Shown here: positions 51,505 to 62,024 of the stretch, piece after piece
Position numbering within the stretch: the first letter of the stretch is position 1
How the letters are laid out: each line of letters opens with the position of its first letter
NCBI GenBank assembly: GCA_020846145.1
Contig: JADLEL010000121.1
Coordinates: 1 to 64,000, forward strand
DNA: 64,000 bases
Direction: 5' to 3'
Source: Pirellulales bacterium
Lineage (GTDB): Bacteria; Planctomycetota; Planctomycetia; Pirellulales; Thermoguttaceae
Position numbers and translations under genes: made by a program
Notes under the pieces: model-generated
What the model was told of the DNA's origin: nothing
What the model saw: only the letters and a program-made list of their open reading frames with translations
Databases searched by the model: none

Positions 51505-53511
51505 TCATTCTTTCCCCGGATCGGCCTGCGGCGTTATCGCGGCTTCGTAAGTCGAGATGGCCTGGCCTTTTTTCCATTCTCGTTCGCCGTCGAGATAGTT
51601 GAGGTAGAGTTTGTCGGTGGCGCGGCCGCGATCGATTTTCTTCGCGCCCAGATATCGGGCGGAAAGCGGCTTTCGGCTCTCGATGCTTAACGCGCCATCA
51701 ACGCCGATCCGTCGGACGCCGTCGCCCGCGATGGACTTACCGCTCAGGCAGGGCACCTCGGCGGTTCGCCCGTCGAAGGAAATCTTCCGCCGGTGCGTTT
51801 CGTAGATCCACTTGGGATTATTCAAAACGCCTATCAATCCGGTGGCGATTTCGTCGGTCGCGATATCCTCGAGTGCCGCCAGTTTCTCCTCGATGACGAA
51901 CGAACCGTCGGCATTCGAGCGGAAGCGGAGTTCCGCGCGGACGGCGTCGCCGTGATCGAGGGTCAAGTGGGCGGTGAAGCCGTCGGGAGAGTCCTGGACG
52001 TCGGCCGAAACGAGTTTGACGGGGAGGATTTTCTTGTCGTTTTTCAGCCGAACGTGCCCGACGCCGTCGCGCTGGTCGGGCGAGACCACGCGATCCATCC
52101 GCCAGGGGACGCACTGCGCCATGACGACCGCTCCCCAACTGAGCGTGTGAATGGCGTTGGGCGTGCGGTGGATAATGAGTTTCCCGATATCGAGCCGCTT
52201 CACGCCCAAGAGCGGCCGCGGACGATCGTTGAGCTCATTCATGGATTGCAGCGCGAGCCATTCCCGGCCGAGTTCTTCGCCGGCCAAAAGCTGCTGGCCC
52301 CCGTAAACGGTCTCCTCGTCCTCGTAGAGCGCTCCGGTGGAATCGCGGGCTTGCATTTTTTCGCCGGTCGCCACGTTTCGTTTTATATAGGTCCAGGCAT
52401 CGGCGTCGCCCGCGACGGCGGCCATCAAACCGTTCACTTCGAGCCAATTGAAGGTGTTGTTAAACAGGTCCCAATCTTGGCCGTTGGGGTAAACGCAGCC
52501 GCCGTCGGGAAGGAAAAACCATTTGAGGTTTTCGTACACCTCGCGGACGTTGTGCAAAATCGCTTCCGGCGGCCGCCGGCCGGAAAGGACCTGATCGACG
52601 GCGCAAGTCAGGGTCAAGGTGAAGCAGCCCATGTAATCGGGATGGATGCGATCGTGGTTTTCGAGCGTGAAATCGTCGTAGAGGTTCGGGCCGTTGAATT
52701 GCGCGGAAACCGGCCGGCCATCGACGATTTTTGGCGAATGTTCGTCGGCGGGCCGGAGGTAGGACGACATCGCCCAATACTGAAATGCCTTTTCCCACGC
52801 GGGACGCCGCGGATCGTGAGGCATGAGCAGAATGGCCATATCGAAGATCATGCTGTTCCAGGCGTTTTCTTCGGCCTTGGTGTCGGATGCCAGATTGTGC
52901 GGCGGGATTTTATCGACATATCGCTGCGCTTCGTGAGCGACCACGCGGCGCACGCCCTCGCGCAAGTCGCCGGGCAGGTCGGCCCAAAGCCACCAAGCCG
53001 ACCGGCCAAGCATGCTCGCCCAATAGGCCGATTGCCAATGATCGCCCCAATGCTTGCCGTCGCTCGTCGGACGGGAGCCGGCGACATGCGTGGAAGCGAT
53101 GTAGCGGATCATCGGGATGATGTACTTCTCCAGCAATTCCGCGCGGCTTAAGCCCACGACTTTCTCGTCATAGGGGCCGAAGCGGTAAAGGAAGGCGAAG
53201 GCCGCGATCGCGCCGGTGTTCGGGCGAATAAAGTGTTCGATGCTCTTGCTTTCGGTCGCCAACTTCATGCCGGGATCTTCCGACCAGGGATGCACCAGCG
53301 TTAAAATGTGTCGCGCCTGATGAAGCGCAAGACGATAGAGCCGATCCTGGACGTTCTTGATTTCGGGATTCGCCTGTTCCGGCATCTTGAGCGGCAGCAC
53401 GCCGGCGGTATTTTCGGCGGCCGAGCTATTCGCGATCGTCGGATTCGCCGTACAAATCGATGCCATCGCCATTGCGGCGGCGAGAAACGAACGGAGGGAA
53501 CGGATTGCCAT
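51505..53511 (-). CDS. Secreted polysaccharide-active protein, (alpha/alpha)-toroid type suspected
   Basis: The 668-residue protein has a signal peptide (FLAAAMAMASICTANPTIA). A helical domain (to about 420) contains AENAWNSMIFDM, HPDYMGCF and PNGQDWDLFNNTFNW, in the style of alpha/alpha-toroid polysaccharide lyases or hydrolases. A beta-rich C-terminal half follows. The exact family is not recognised. It is transcribed from the same strand as the GH106-like gene upstream, with a mobile element between, so both may degrade a rhamnose- or uronate-rich glycan. Confidence 0.7.
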   Translation of the reverse strand: MAIRSLRSFLAAAMAMASICTANPTIANSSAAENTAGVLPLKMPEQANPEIKNVQDRLYRLALHQARHILTLVHPWSEDPGMKLATESKSIEHFIRPNTGAIAAFAFLYRFGPYDEKVVGLSRAELLEKYIIPMIRYIASTHVAGSRPTSDGKHWGDHWQSAYWASMLGRSAWWLWADLPGDLREGVRRVVAHEAQRYVDKIPPHNLASDTKAEENAWNSMIFDMAILLMPHDPRRPAWEKAFQYWAMSSYLRPADEHSPKIVDGRPVSAQFNGPNLYDDFTLENHDRIHPDYMGCFTLTLTCAVDQVLSGRRPPEAILHNVREVYENLKWFFLPDGGCVYPNGQDWDLFNNTFNWLEVNGLMAAVAGDADAWTYIKRNVATGEKMQARDSTGALYEDEETVYGGQQLLAGEELGREWLALQSMNELNDRPRPLLGVKRLDIGKLIIHRTPNAIHTLSWGAVVMAQCVPWRMDRVVSPDQRDGVGHVRLKNDKKILPVKLVSADVQDSPDGFTAHLTLDHGDAVRAELRFRSNADGSFVIEEKLAALEDIATDEIATGLIGVLNNPKWIYETHRRKISFDGRTAEVPCLSGKSIAGDGVRRIGVDGALSIESRKPLSARYLGAKKIDRGRATDKLYLNYLDGEREWKKGQAISTYEAAITPQADPGKE

Positions 53512-53570
53512 TTTCTGGTCCTTTCGATGCGGTTGAGGAATGTATAGCCGCGGCGCACTATCGGTTTTCT

Positions 53571-53775
53571 GTAACCGTTCACAGGGGACTGTCCCGATTT
53601 TCGCGGCGCAAAAGATTATGGTGCTCTAAAAGTGCTTAATCGCCGCGAAAATGGGACTGTCCCCCTCGCACCGCGGGAAGGGGACAGGTCCATGTTTTCG
53701 GCCTACCGTTTGTCCACAAAATACGTTTTCCCGCCGAAAAATGGACCAGTCCCCGACCGGGGCGTGAACGATTAC
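53571..53775. mobile_element. MITE-like 205-bp element, copy 3, with 8-bp target duplication
   Basis: Terminal repeats GTAACCGTTCAC and GTGAACGATTAC bound exactly 205 bases. Immediately outside, GGTTTTCT occurs at 53563-53570 and again at 53776-53783: a perfect 8-bp direct repeat, the mark of transposition. Insertion was just past the stop codon of the GH106-like gene. Confidence 0.93.
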
Positions 53776-53782
53776 GGTTTTC

Positions 53783-56700
53783 TCAAGGGGATCGCTTCGG
53801 CGAATCCCCGCGCGGCACGGGGCCGTTCGCGCACGTTTTTTGCACCGTCACCGGTCCGAGGAGGCCGGAGCGCATCGGCGGGCGGTTGAGTTGCACGCTC
53901 GTTTTCGCCAGCCGTTTTTCGGGCGGCAGACGGGAGTCGCCGACGAGCCGATTCACCCAGGTATTGACCACTTCGATTTCCAACTCGTTGTCCTTGGCTT
54001 GCACCGCGCCCGAAATATGCACGCGCCAGGGCGCGGTCCAAAGGATGCCGAGGTCCTTGCCGTTGAGCCGCACCCGGGCCAGATAGTTGACCTTGCCGAG
54101 ATCGAGGGATAATTCTTTCCGTTCTTCGGCGGAAAGCGCTTCGATGCCGGGCAGATCGAACGTTTTTTTATAGACCGCCGTGCCGCTGTAATGCTTGATG
54201 CCTTCCTCGGACCGCTCGGTCCAATCGACTAGCTCCTCGAAGACGACTTTTTCCGGTCCGCCCCATTGCGGATCGAACGCGACCGTCCACGGGCCGGAGA
54301 TCGTGGCGGCCGTTTCGAAAACGGGAAAGTTCCTGGCGCGTTCCGGTTCCGCCGTCGGCTTTTTTTCCAAAGCGCCGGTCGTGCGTGAAGGAAATACGAT
54401 GAAAAAGCTTTGATGCGGGGCGAACGTCAAGGGAATTTTCGTGCGCAAGCCAACGATGGAGCACTCGTGCAATTCGCGCGTTGTTCCCGCGACGGGATCC
54501 CAGAGCTCCGGCTTGCTGCGAAGGGCGTTGGAAAAGAGAAAGTCGCCGGTTTTCGTTTCGTTCGTCTGATTCGACACGAAATAAAAGTTCCCTTCGTCGT
54601 GCGTGCGATGGATGAACTCGAAACCGCGATTCTCGCCGGGGGCCGTGAAGTCAGGCTCGATGCGCATGCTCGCGAGCGCTACGGCCGGCGTTTCGCCCCA
54701 AATCAGGACGCCTTTGCCGATGCTTCTCCGGCCTTTCTCCGGCGGATTTTTTCCCCAAAGCTCGCCGGCGGTTTTCGCCAATTCCTCGTCACATGCGGGC
54801 CAATTCGTCAAGCCTGGCGCGCGGAGTGGTTTTTCGCCCAAGACCGTCGCCCCGCCTTCGATCAGTTTTTTGACTTTTTGTAGGACGGCGGGCGACATCA
54901 CGCGCTCGGTCGGCAGCACCAGCAGTAGGTAGTTTACGCCATTTGGGAGCACCAATCGTCCCTCTTTGACGGTCATCCGATTCAAGAGCACGTCGGCGTT
55001 GATGCAGTCGAAGTTGTAGCCCGGCGGGAGCGCGGGCTTGAGATATTTCTTGCCGGGAACGTATTTCGCCGAGCCTTCGCCGTTCAAGTAGCACACGTCG
55101 GCGTGAAAGCGGCCTTCTTGCAGCAGGTATTGGCAGCGCGTCAGGTAGGTTAAAAACGGTTCGGCCATGTTCCACCAGGTAACGTGGCGGTCGATGTGCG
55201 TGCCGGCGAAGTATTGATAGCCCGGCCGGTCTTCGTTGGGCTGGTGCGTCCATTGATGGAACATGACGCGGTTCAGGCCGTCGCAGAAAGCCTCGTCGCC
55301 CACCGGCTTCAAGGCGGCGGGATATTCGCGGAAATGCTCCCAGGAGGTGAACGATTCGGCCTGGACGATCTTCTTGCCGTAAATGTGGGCGGGCGAGGCG
55401 ACCGAGCGAATCACGTTGCAGTAAGGAGCGAATTGCGACATGATTTTTGTGCCCCACCAGAACTCGCCCATCGTGACGTCGCACTGGCCGGCGGCGCGGA
55501 GGCCGTCGAATTGCGGATGCGGATACGTGCCGTAGCCCGTCTCGCAGTGAATGCCCACGCCGCGGTCGTGCGCGAGTTCGGCGAGCCGCCCGTAACACCG
55601 CTCGACCATCAAATCGCCGATCGTCGCGCGGATGTCGAACAAGAAGCGATCGGTTTTTTCGCGGCTATCGACGATCCGCCGGGCCATCGCCGGTAGATAC
55701 GGCAACAGATCGTAGCCGCGGCGCGCGCGGAACTCTTCCCGGAATTTCGCCGACCATGTGGGCTGCTGCCCCTGGACGTCGGCGCCGACTTCGTAGCTGT
55801 CGGTGTGCAAGTATTTCAAGGTGTTGCCCGCATATTCGCCGGCCGCGGCGAGCAGCGGCTCCGCACAGTGCTTGAAATGCGTTTCGATGCCCAGCGGATC
55901 GAGCATGTCGGCTTCGTAGCCGATCACCGTCGAGGAGCAGCGCGTCCGCTGCCCCTCGAGCGTGTAGCCAAAGCGAAAAATCGTCCAGCGTCCGGCGGGC
56001 GCGGTCCATGCGAGCTTTCCGCTTTTATCCGTATTCGAGGTGATGTCGAGGACTTCCGCGCTCCGGCAATCGGCCTTGCCGTCTTCGCCGTATTCCTCCT
56101 CCATCACCGAGGGGCCTTGTTTCGGCCAATCCCAAAAACTCCGATTGCCCGACTTGAACCACCACCACTTGATGCCGGGCCGCAAGTCCGGCTCGTCCCC
56201 CTTGCGCAGCAGCCACATTTCGGCCAGACGAACGTCGGGCGCGTATGACGACTGCACGACGAGACGATAAATCTTCGCCTTGACTTCGGGAAATTCGACG
56301 CGTTTCGCTTCGCCCTTGGCCATGGTCCACGAAAAAACGGTCTCGAAGGAGGTTCCGTCATCCGAGGTTTGCAGCGCGCAATTTTCCGGCCCGCCGTCGT
56401 TGGCCGGCGCTAAAAAAATCGCCGAAGCGGCAAGCGGTTCCGAAAAGACGTAATCGATCCAAGCCGGCGCATTGGGCGCGGGGCCGGCGGCGGCGCGCCA
56501 TAAGGTGTTCGGATCGCCGTCGGCCAAATCGGCCGGAGGCCAATTTTTTTCATCGCAGTACCCCCCCGCCGCGGAACTCGCGCGAATCTCCGCCGGCTGC
56601 ACGGGCCGGGCGGCTTTTTCGCGTATCGCCAAGACCGCGACCTCCCGATGGAAGCCGTCCACCGTGGGCGGCGGCGGCAACGCTTGCGATACCGCCCGCG

Positions 56701-57133
56701 GACCATCGATCTGCGTCTCGGACCATACGAGTTTCTTGTTGGCGGCCTCGGCGGGAATCCACGGTCCGCCGGCGCACCAGCCGTCGCAAAGACTCACGCT
56801 GGCTTCCATGCCCAACCGCGAAACTTCAGCGAGCGCGAATTTGAAGAGCGCGTTCCATGCGGGGCTGAGGAATTTCGGTCCAGAGGGGGAATCCCCGCCG
56901 CCGGCGTTGAAAATCATTACGCCTTGGATGCCCTGCCGCTTCATTTCTTCGAGATCGCGGGTAATTCCCTCCCGCGTGACGTTGCTATTGAGCCACCACC
57001 AATAGACCCAAGGCCGGGCGGAAACCGGCGGCGACCGGAACCGATCCATTTCCGACTCGGCGGAGGCAAGGCCGAATAGCGAAAGGCCGAGAACGAAGAA
57101 GCGCCTAGCCACGTTCTTCCCGAAATTGCTCAT
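53783..57133 (-). CDS. Secreted GH106-like alpha-L-rhamnosidase
   Basis: The 1116-residue protein has a signal peptide (RRFFVLGLSLFGLASAES). It starts its catalytic part with RPWVYWWWLNSNVTREGITRDLEEMKRQGI, characteristic of the GH106 family. It ends with a beta-sandwich domain (YLARVRLNGKDLGILWTAPWRVHIS) like a sugar-binding fold. It would release rhamnose from plant or algal glycans outside the cytoplasm. Its neighbour on the same strand is another secreted glycan-active protein. Confidence 0.85.
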   Translation of the reverse strand: MSNFGKNVARRFFVLGLSLFGLASAESEMDRFRSPPVSARPWVYWWWLNSNVTREGITRDLEEMKRQGIQGVMIFNAGGGDSPSGPKFLSPAWNALFKFALAEVSRLGMEASVSLCDGWCAGGPWIPAEAANKKLVWSETQIDGPRAVSQALPPPPTVDGFHREVAVLAIREKAARPVQPAEIRASSAAGGYCDEKNWPPADLADGDPNTLWRAAAGPAPNAPAWIDYVFSEPLAASAIFLAPANDGGPENCALQTSDDGTSFETVFSWTMAKGEAKRVEFPEVKAKIYRLVVQSSYAPDVRLAEMWLLRKGDEPDLRPGIKWWWFKSGNRSFWDWPKQGPSVMEEEYGEDGKADCRSAEVLDITSNTDKSGKLAWTAPAGRWTIFRFGYTLEGQRTRCSSTVIGYEADMLDPLGIETHFKHCAEPLLAAAGEYAGNTLKYLHTDSYEVGADVQGQQPTWSAKFREEFRARRGYDLLPYLPAMARRIVDSREKTDRFLFDIRATIGDLMVERCYGRLAELAHDRGVGIHCETGYGTYPHPQFDGLRAAGQCDVTMGEFWWGTKIMSQFAPYCNVIRSVASPAHIYGKKIVQAESFTSWEHFREYPAALKPVGDEAFCDGLNRVMFHQWTHQPNEDRPGYQYFAGTHIDRHVTWWNMAEPFLTYLTRCQYLLQEGRFHADVCYLNGEGSAKYVPGKKYLKPALPPGYNFDCINADVLLNRMTVKEGRLVLPNGVNYLLLVLPTERVMSPAVLQKVKKLIEGGATVLGEKPLRAPGLTNWPACDEELAKTAGELWGKNPPEKGRRSIGKGVLIWGETPAVALASMRIEPDFTAPGENRGFEFIHRTHDEGNFYFVSNQTNETKTGDFLFSNALRSKPELWDPVAGTTRELHECSIVGLRTKIPLTFAPHQSFFIVFPSRTTGALEKKPTAEPERARNFPVFETAATISGPWTVAFDPQWGGPEKVVFEELVDWTERSEEGIKHYSGTAVYKKTFDLPGIEALSAEERKELSLDLGKVNYLARVRLNGKDLGILWTAPWRVHISGAVQAKDNELEIEVVNTWVNRLVGDSRLPPEKRLAKTSVQLNRPPMRSGLLGPVTVQKTCANGPVPRGDSPKRSP

Positions 57134-57507
57134 TGCGAATCTCCTGCGTTGGACGGTTCAGAATAGCGGCTGAAGGAATGGAGGTCAACAATTCGTTCCC
57201 GGGCGAATCGTCTTTAGGGGGGGTAGGCTATGCAATACAGGGGTGGAATCGCGAGATTATTTACGAGGAATAATAGTCTCCGGCGGCCCACCCCTCCGGC
57301 TTGACACCTCATAATTCTCCCGCTATGCTTACCGGATTACCGAACCGCTAAGTCATAGAGGCATAAGATTTTGCGGCGTTTCGGCTTTTTGCCGACGCGC
57401 GGAGCGGGATGCCGTTGTCTTTGCGTAAGTGCTTGGCGCGCAGGTAGATCGAGCGACAAAGCGCTCCTCGGCTGCGGACCTGCCAAGACCTGGGAAAGTG
57501 AGGACCG
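57134..57507 (+). other. Leader region of the nusA operon
   Basis: 374 bases between the divergent GH106-like gene and nusA. It contains the nusA promoter at 57301-57329 and then an untranslated leader of about 170 bases with a GCGTTTCGGCTTTTTGCCGA hairpin. No rimP gene precedes nusA. Confidence 0.55.
57301..57329 (+). promoter_or_regulatory. nusA promoter
   Basis: TTGACA at 57301-57306 and TATGCT at 57324-57329 with a 17-base spacer: consensus -35, good -10. The start would be near 57336. Confidence 0.75.
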
Positions 57508-58848
57508 ATGGATTCCAAAGAAATCCTTCGCATCGTGGATGCGATTCATCGCGAAAAAAATATCAATAAGGAAATTGTCTTCGAGGGAATCGAAGCGGCG
57601 ATCATTTCCGCCGCCAAGAAGCACTACGGAGACCAAGCCGATATTGCCGTGAAGATCGACCGCGCGGACGGAACGATCAGCGGTTTGCTCAATGGCGAAC
57701 CGATGGACCCGGCCGAAATGGTCGAGCGCATCGGCGCGCAGACCGCCAAGCAAGTGATGATCCAGAAGATCCGCGAGGCCGAACGCGATCAATTATTCGA
57801 CGAATACGAAGAGCTCCGCGGTCAGTTGATTACCGGCGTCGTGCAGCGTTACGAAGGGGGGGCGGCCACGGTGGCTTTGGGAAACGTCGAAGCGATTTTG
57901 CCGAAAAGCGAGCAAATCCCCGGCGAAACCCATCACGCCAACGAGCGCGTCCGAGCGACGGTTTACGAAGTCAAGAAGCAAGGCAGCCGGGTTCGCGTGA
58001 TCCTCAGCCGCACCAAACCGCATTTGGTGCAACGCTTGTTCGAACAGGAGATTCCCGAAATCACCGAGAGCGTCATTGAAATCCGCGCCATTTCCCGCGA
58101 GCCGGGCTACCGCACCAAAGTCGCCGTGGCCAGCACCGATCAGCGGGTCGATTGCGTGGGGGCCTGCGTCGGCGTGCGCGGCAACCGCATCAAGAATATC
58201 GTCGATGAGTTGGGCGGCGAGCGGATCGACATCGTGCGCTATAGCGACGACATGCAGGTGTTGATTCCCAACGCCTTGCAGCCGGCCACGACCGAAGAGG
58301 TGATCCTTTGCCAGATGTTGGGCCGGGCGATCGTGCTCGTGCAGGAAGATCAGCTCTCGCTGGCCATCGGCCGCCGGGGACAAAATGTGCGCCTGGCCAG
58401 TAAACTTTGCGGCTGGGATATCGAAATCATGACCCGCGAGGAACTCGACGAGCAGATCGAGCAAGCGGTGTTGGGCTTCTCGTCGCTCGAAGGCGTGGAG
58501 CCGGAATTGGCCGAAAAGCTGGTCGGCGAAGGCTTTTTGAGTTATGATGATCTGTCGGTGATCGAACCGGACGCCTTGATGGAAATGGGCGGCCTAACGC
58601 AAGAAGTGGTCGATCGAATCGTCGAACAAGCCGAAGCCAAAGCCGCCGAAGCCGAAGCCGCCGCCGCCGAGCAGCGCCGCAAGCAGCGCGAGGCCGATCG
58701 CCTCGCCGCCGCCGAGAACGTCGATGAAGGAACGCCGGACTACCTCTCCGAAACCGAGAAATCGAACGGCAAGCCGGCCGCGGGCTCGTCCGAATCGGTC
58801 GAGCCGAAATCGGCGGAACCGCCGGAAGAGGAAGCAAAAAATGTGTAA
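57508..58848 (+). CDS. nusA: Transcription termination/antitermination protein NusA
   Basis: The 446-residue protein has the NusA N-domain (1-125), S1 domain (about 130-198) and tandem KH domains (about 200-345, with [18 protein letters not shown] and [16 protein letters not shown]). A single C-terminal HhH-like module (about 360-400) precedes an Ala/Glu-rich helix and acidic tail. It binds RNA polymerase and controls pausing. It is the first gene of a translation/transcription cluster with infB and rbfA. Confidence 0.95.
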   Translation: MDSKEILRIVDAIHREKNINKEIVFEGIEAAIISAAKKHYGDQADIAVKIDRADGTISGLLNGEPMDPAEMVERIGAQTAKQVMIQKIREAERDQLFDEYEELRGQLITGVVQRYEGGAATVALGNVEAILPKSEQIPGETHHANERVRATVYEVKKQGSRVRVILSRTKPHLVQRLFEQEIPEITESVIEIRAISREPGYRTKVAVASTDQRVDCVGACVGVRGNRIKNIVDELGGERIDIVRYSDDMQVLIPNALQPATTEEVILCQMLGRAIVLVQEDQLSLAIGRRGQNVRLASKLCGWDIEIMTREELDEQIEQAVLGFSSLEGVEPELAEKLVGEGFLSYDDLSVIEPDALMEMGGLTQEVVDRIVEQAEAKAAEAEAAAAEQRRKQREADRLAAAENVDEGTPDYLSETEKSNGKPAAGSSESVEPKSAEPPEEEAKNV

Positions 58849-59021
58849 CGTCGCGGTGAACCGCCGGTGCGCCCCGGTCGGCATCGCCGCTAGGCAGGTT
58901 CGCCGCATGCGCGGCGGACACTGCCGCCGCTTCGCGATCGAAAACGCGCGGCGAATCAACTCGCCGCTCGAGCGCCGCATCGCACGAAATCGGCGGGAGC
59001 CGTATCAAAGGGAGTCGCCCG

Positions 59022-61916
59022 TTGCCAATCCGCATTTACGCCTTAGCCAAAGAACTGAAGATCGACAACAAGATCCTCGTCGATATCTGCACGAAGGCGG
59101 GGATCACGGGGAAAGGCTCCGCGCTGGCTAGCCTCAGCGATGAGGAGATGGAGAAACTCAAGGCTTTCATGGGCGCGGGCAAGGGGGGGAAAGGGGCCGC
59201 GGCGGCGCATGCCGCCCGGGGCGACGGCGCGGCGGCCGGCGTTTTGCGGCGCGAAGATTACATCGCTCCGATGGGGAGCCGCGGCGGAAAAATACCCGTC
59301 CTCGCTCCCAAACTCGATAAACCGCCGCTTCTCAAGCAACGGACCCCGGAAAAGACGGAAACTTCCGCCGAACCGCCGCCCCTTCCCGCCGCGCCTACGG
59401 GCGAGCCGCTTCCTTCCGCGGAATCCATTCGGGAAGGCTCCCGCATCGAGAGCGTCGCGCCTTTGGAGCTGCCCCCCGCGGCGCCGGAGCCGATGAAATC
59501 CGGCGAATCTCCATTACCCGCGCCCCCGGATCAAAAGCGGCCCGAATCGCCGCGTCCGACCGAATCTCCCGTTCGTCCTTCCCGGCCGCCGGCGTTGGGC
59601 AAGCTGCGCGAAGAGCGACGCGAAGAGAAGAAACCCCGAGACCGCGAGCGGCGCGATCGCGATCGAGGGCCGGCCATCAAACTGGCGCCATTGCCTCCGC
59701 CCTCGAAATCGCCCGCCAAGGCGAAACCCAAGGAGCCGGCGCCGCAGAAGCCCGACATTCGCTTGCCGAAAGACGCGATCCGCGCGGGCAAGGCGGGCGC
59801 TAAACCGCTCTCCGAACACTTGCGCAAAGCCGAGGAAAAGCGAAAAGCCTCGACCGGCCGCGGGCCGAAAAGCGGAATTCCCCGGGAACTGCCGCTTCCG
59901 TCGAGCGAATTGCCCGCCGGCAAGGAACGCAAAAAAATCGCCAAGGACGAAATTCCCGAAAAGGGAGAGGACGGCCTGGTGGCGATGGGCGGGCGCGAGC
60001 AGCGCCAGCTCAAGCGGAAGAAAACCGCTTCGGTCAAACGCCGGCACGGCGGCGAAGAAGAGGAAACCGCCTCCGCCGCTTCGGTCATTGCCCGCAGGAA
60101 GACGCGCATCCGGCGAACGGGAGCGAATACCGCCGCGCCGCGGAAGGAGAGCGTCATCGTGCAGTTGCCCTGCACGGTGCGGACGTTCTCCGAGGCTTTG
60201 GGCGTGCCCGCGCGGACGATTCTCGCCAAACTGCTCGAGATGGGCACGATGACCAACATCGCGGCGAATCTCGACGCCGAATTGGCCGAACTGTTGGCCT
60301 CCGAACTGGGCGTCGATGCCAAGTTCCACCATCAGGCCGATATCGAAGAGCAACTCTTGCCCGAATTGGACGCGCCCGACGATCCCGCGACCTTGGAGCC
60401 GCGCCCGCCGATCGTTACTTTCCTGGGGCACGTCGATCACGGCAAGACCTCGCTCTTGGACCGCATCTTGGGCATCGACGTGGCCTCCAAGGAAAAGGGG
60501 GGCATTACCCAGCACATCCGCGCCTATCGCGTGGCGAAGGCAGGGCGTTCGATCGCCTTCGTCGATACCCCCGGCCACGAAGCCTTCACCGAGATGCGCG
60601 CCCGCGGCGCGAACGTTACCGACATCGCCGTGCTGGTCGTCGCCGCCGAGGACGGGGTGATGCCGCAAACCGAAGAGGCCATCAGCCATGCCCGCGCGGC
60701 GGGAGTGCCCATCGTCGTGGCCTTGAACAAGATGGACCTGCCCGGCGCGAACGCGCAGCGCGTGTACGAGCAATTGGCGGCCAACGAACTGTTGCCCAGC
60801 GAGTGGGGCGGCGAGACCGAAGTCGTCAAATGCAGCGCGATCACCGGCCTGGGCATGGAGGAACTGGTCGATACGCTCTTGACGGTGGCCGAATTGCACG
60901 AATACAAGGCGAATCCCCACCGCCCCGCGCGGGGCACCTGCCTGGAGGCCGAAATCAACGAGGACCGCGGCGTAAGCACGAAACTCCTGGTCCGCGACGG
61001 CACGCTCCGCGTGGGCGACATCGTGGTCTGCGGTGCGACCTACGGCCGCGTCAAGGCGATGAACGACACCTTGGCCCCCTTCGCGCGCCGCCAGGATGCC
61101 GATCCTTCCACCCCCGTGAACGTTACCGGCCTGAACGCCGCGCCGGGCGCGGGCGACCGCTTTTACGTGCTCGACGACATCGGCGAGGCCCGCGAACTGG
61201 CCGAAAAACGCTTCGCCGAAAGCCGTCGGCGCGCGCTCTCCGGCACGCGGGAACACATCACGCTGGAAAACCTCTACGAGCGCCTGGGCCGCGAGAATGA
61301 AGTCCAAACGCTGAACATCATCCTCCGCGCCGACGTTCGCGGCTCGATCGAGGCCATCCGCAAGGAACTCACCAAGCTGGATAACCCGGAGGTGCAGATC
61401 AAGATACTCCAAGCCACGGTGGGCGGCATTACGGAGGCCGACGTGCATCTGGCGCACGCTTCCGACGCGATCATCATCGGCTTCAGCGTGGTCCCCGACG
61501 AAAAGGCCCGCTCGCTCGCCGAGCAGTTGGGCGTGCAAGTCCGCCGCTACGACATCATCTATCAAGTTACCGACGACTTGAAACTCGCCTTGGAAGGCAT
61601 GTTGCGGCCCGAACGGTTGGAACGCGACATGGGCCGGGCTTTGGTGCTGCGGACGTTCCACGTCAGTAAGACCGGCACCGTGGCGGGCTGCCGGGTGCTT
61701 TCGGGCACCATCCTCCGCGATGCCCGGATTCGCGTCATCCGCGAGAATCGGATCATCGGCGACTATCCCCTCGAATCGCTGAAGCGCGAAAAAGACGACG
61801 CCCGCGAAGTCCGCGAGGGCTTCGAGTGCGGCATGAAAATCGCCAATTTCAACGACGTCAAGGAAGGCGACATCCTCGAAGCCTACAAGATCGAGGAAGT
61901 CGCCAGAACGCTCTAG
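59022..61916 (+). CDS. infB: Translation initiation factor IF-2
   Basis: The 964-residue protein starts with an IF2_N domain (PIRIYALAKELKIDNKILVD). A long Pro/Lys/Glu-rich linker (60-370) and a second IF2_N-like domain (about 380-440) follow. The G domain has GHVDHGKT at 469-476, DTPGHEAF and NKMD, and the C-terminal beta-barrels are complete. It places initiator tRNA on the ribosome. The start codon is TTG, about 13 bases after AAAGGGAG. The 173-base nusA-infB gap has no ylxR gene. Confidence 0.95.
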   Translation: MPIRIYALAKELKIDNKILVDICTKAGITGKGSALASLSDEEMEKLKAFMGAGKGGKGAAAAHAARGDGAAAGVLRREDYIAPMGSRGGKIPVLAPKLDKPPLLKQRTPEKTETSAEPPPLPAAPTGEPLPSAESIREGSRIESVAPLELPPAAPEPMKSGESPLPAPPDQKRPESPRPTESPVRPSRPPALGKLREERREEKKPRDRERRDRDRGPAIKLAPLPPPSKSPAKAKPKEPAPQKPDIRLPKDAIRAGKAGAKPLSEHLRKAEEKRKASTGRGPKSGIPRELPLPSSELPAGKERKKIAKDEIPEKGEDGLVAMGGREQRQLKRKKTASVKRRHGGEEEETASAASVIARRKTRIRRTGANTAAPRKESVIVQLPCTVRTFSEALGVPARTILAKLLEMGTMTNIAANLDAELAELLASELGVDAKFHHQADIEEQLLPELDAPDDPATLEPRPPIVTFLGHVDHGKTSLLDRILGIDVASKEKGGITQHIRAYRVAKAGRSIAFVDTPGHEAFTEMRARGANVTDIAVLVVAAEDGVMPQTEEAISHARAAGVPIVVALNKMDLPGANAQRVYEQLAANELLPSEWGGETEVVKCSAITGLGMEELVDTLLTVAELHEYKANPHRPARGTCLEAEINEDRGVSTKLLVRDGTLRVGDIVVCGATYGRVKAMNDTLAPFARRQDADPSTPVNVTGLNAAPGAGDRFYVLDDIGEARELAEKRFAESRRRALSGTREHITLENLYERLGRENEVQTLNIILRADVRGSIEAIRKELTKLDNPEVQIKILQATVGGITEADVHLAHASDAIIIGFSVVPDEKARSLAEQLGVQVRRYDIIYQVTDDLKLALEGMLRPERLERDMGRALVLRTFHVSKTGTVAGCRVLSGTILRDARIRVIRENRIIGDYPLESLKREKDDAREVREGFECGMKIANFNDVKEGDILEAYKIEEVARTL

Positions 61917-61920
61917 GGGA

Positions 61921-62015
61921 ATGATGAATGCTGAATGATGAGTGATGAATTTCGCATCAGTCATCAATGAGTATTCATCATTCATCATTCATCCTTCATC
62001 CTTCATCCTTCATCC
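61921..62015. repeat. Fuzzy hairpin of GAATGATGA / TCATCATTCA units (infB-rbfA spacer)
   Basis: ATGATGAATGCTGAATGATG pairs with TCATTCATCATTCATC arms; CATCCTTCATCC units then run up to 10 bases before the rbfA start. Confidence 0.85.
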
Positions 62016-62024
62016 TCCCCCGCC

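Noticed and set aside
58839-59131. Small frame overlapping nusA end and infB start ([10 protein letters not shown]...)
   Set aside because: Considered as ylxR because of position, but it lacks the YlxR Cys/Arg pattern and overlaps the infB N-terminus in another frame.
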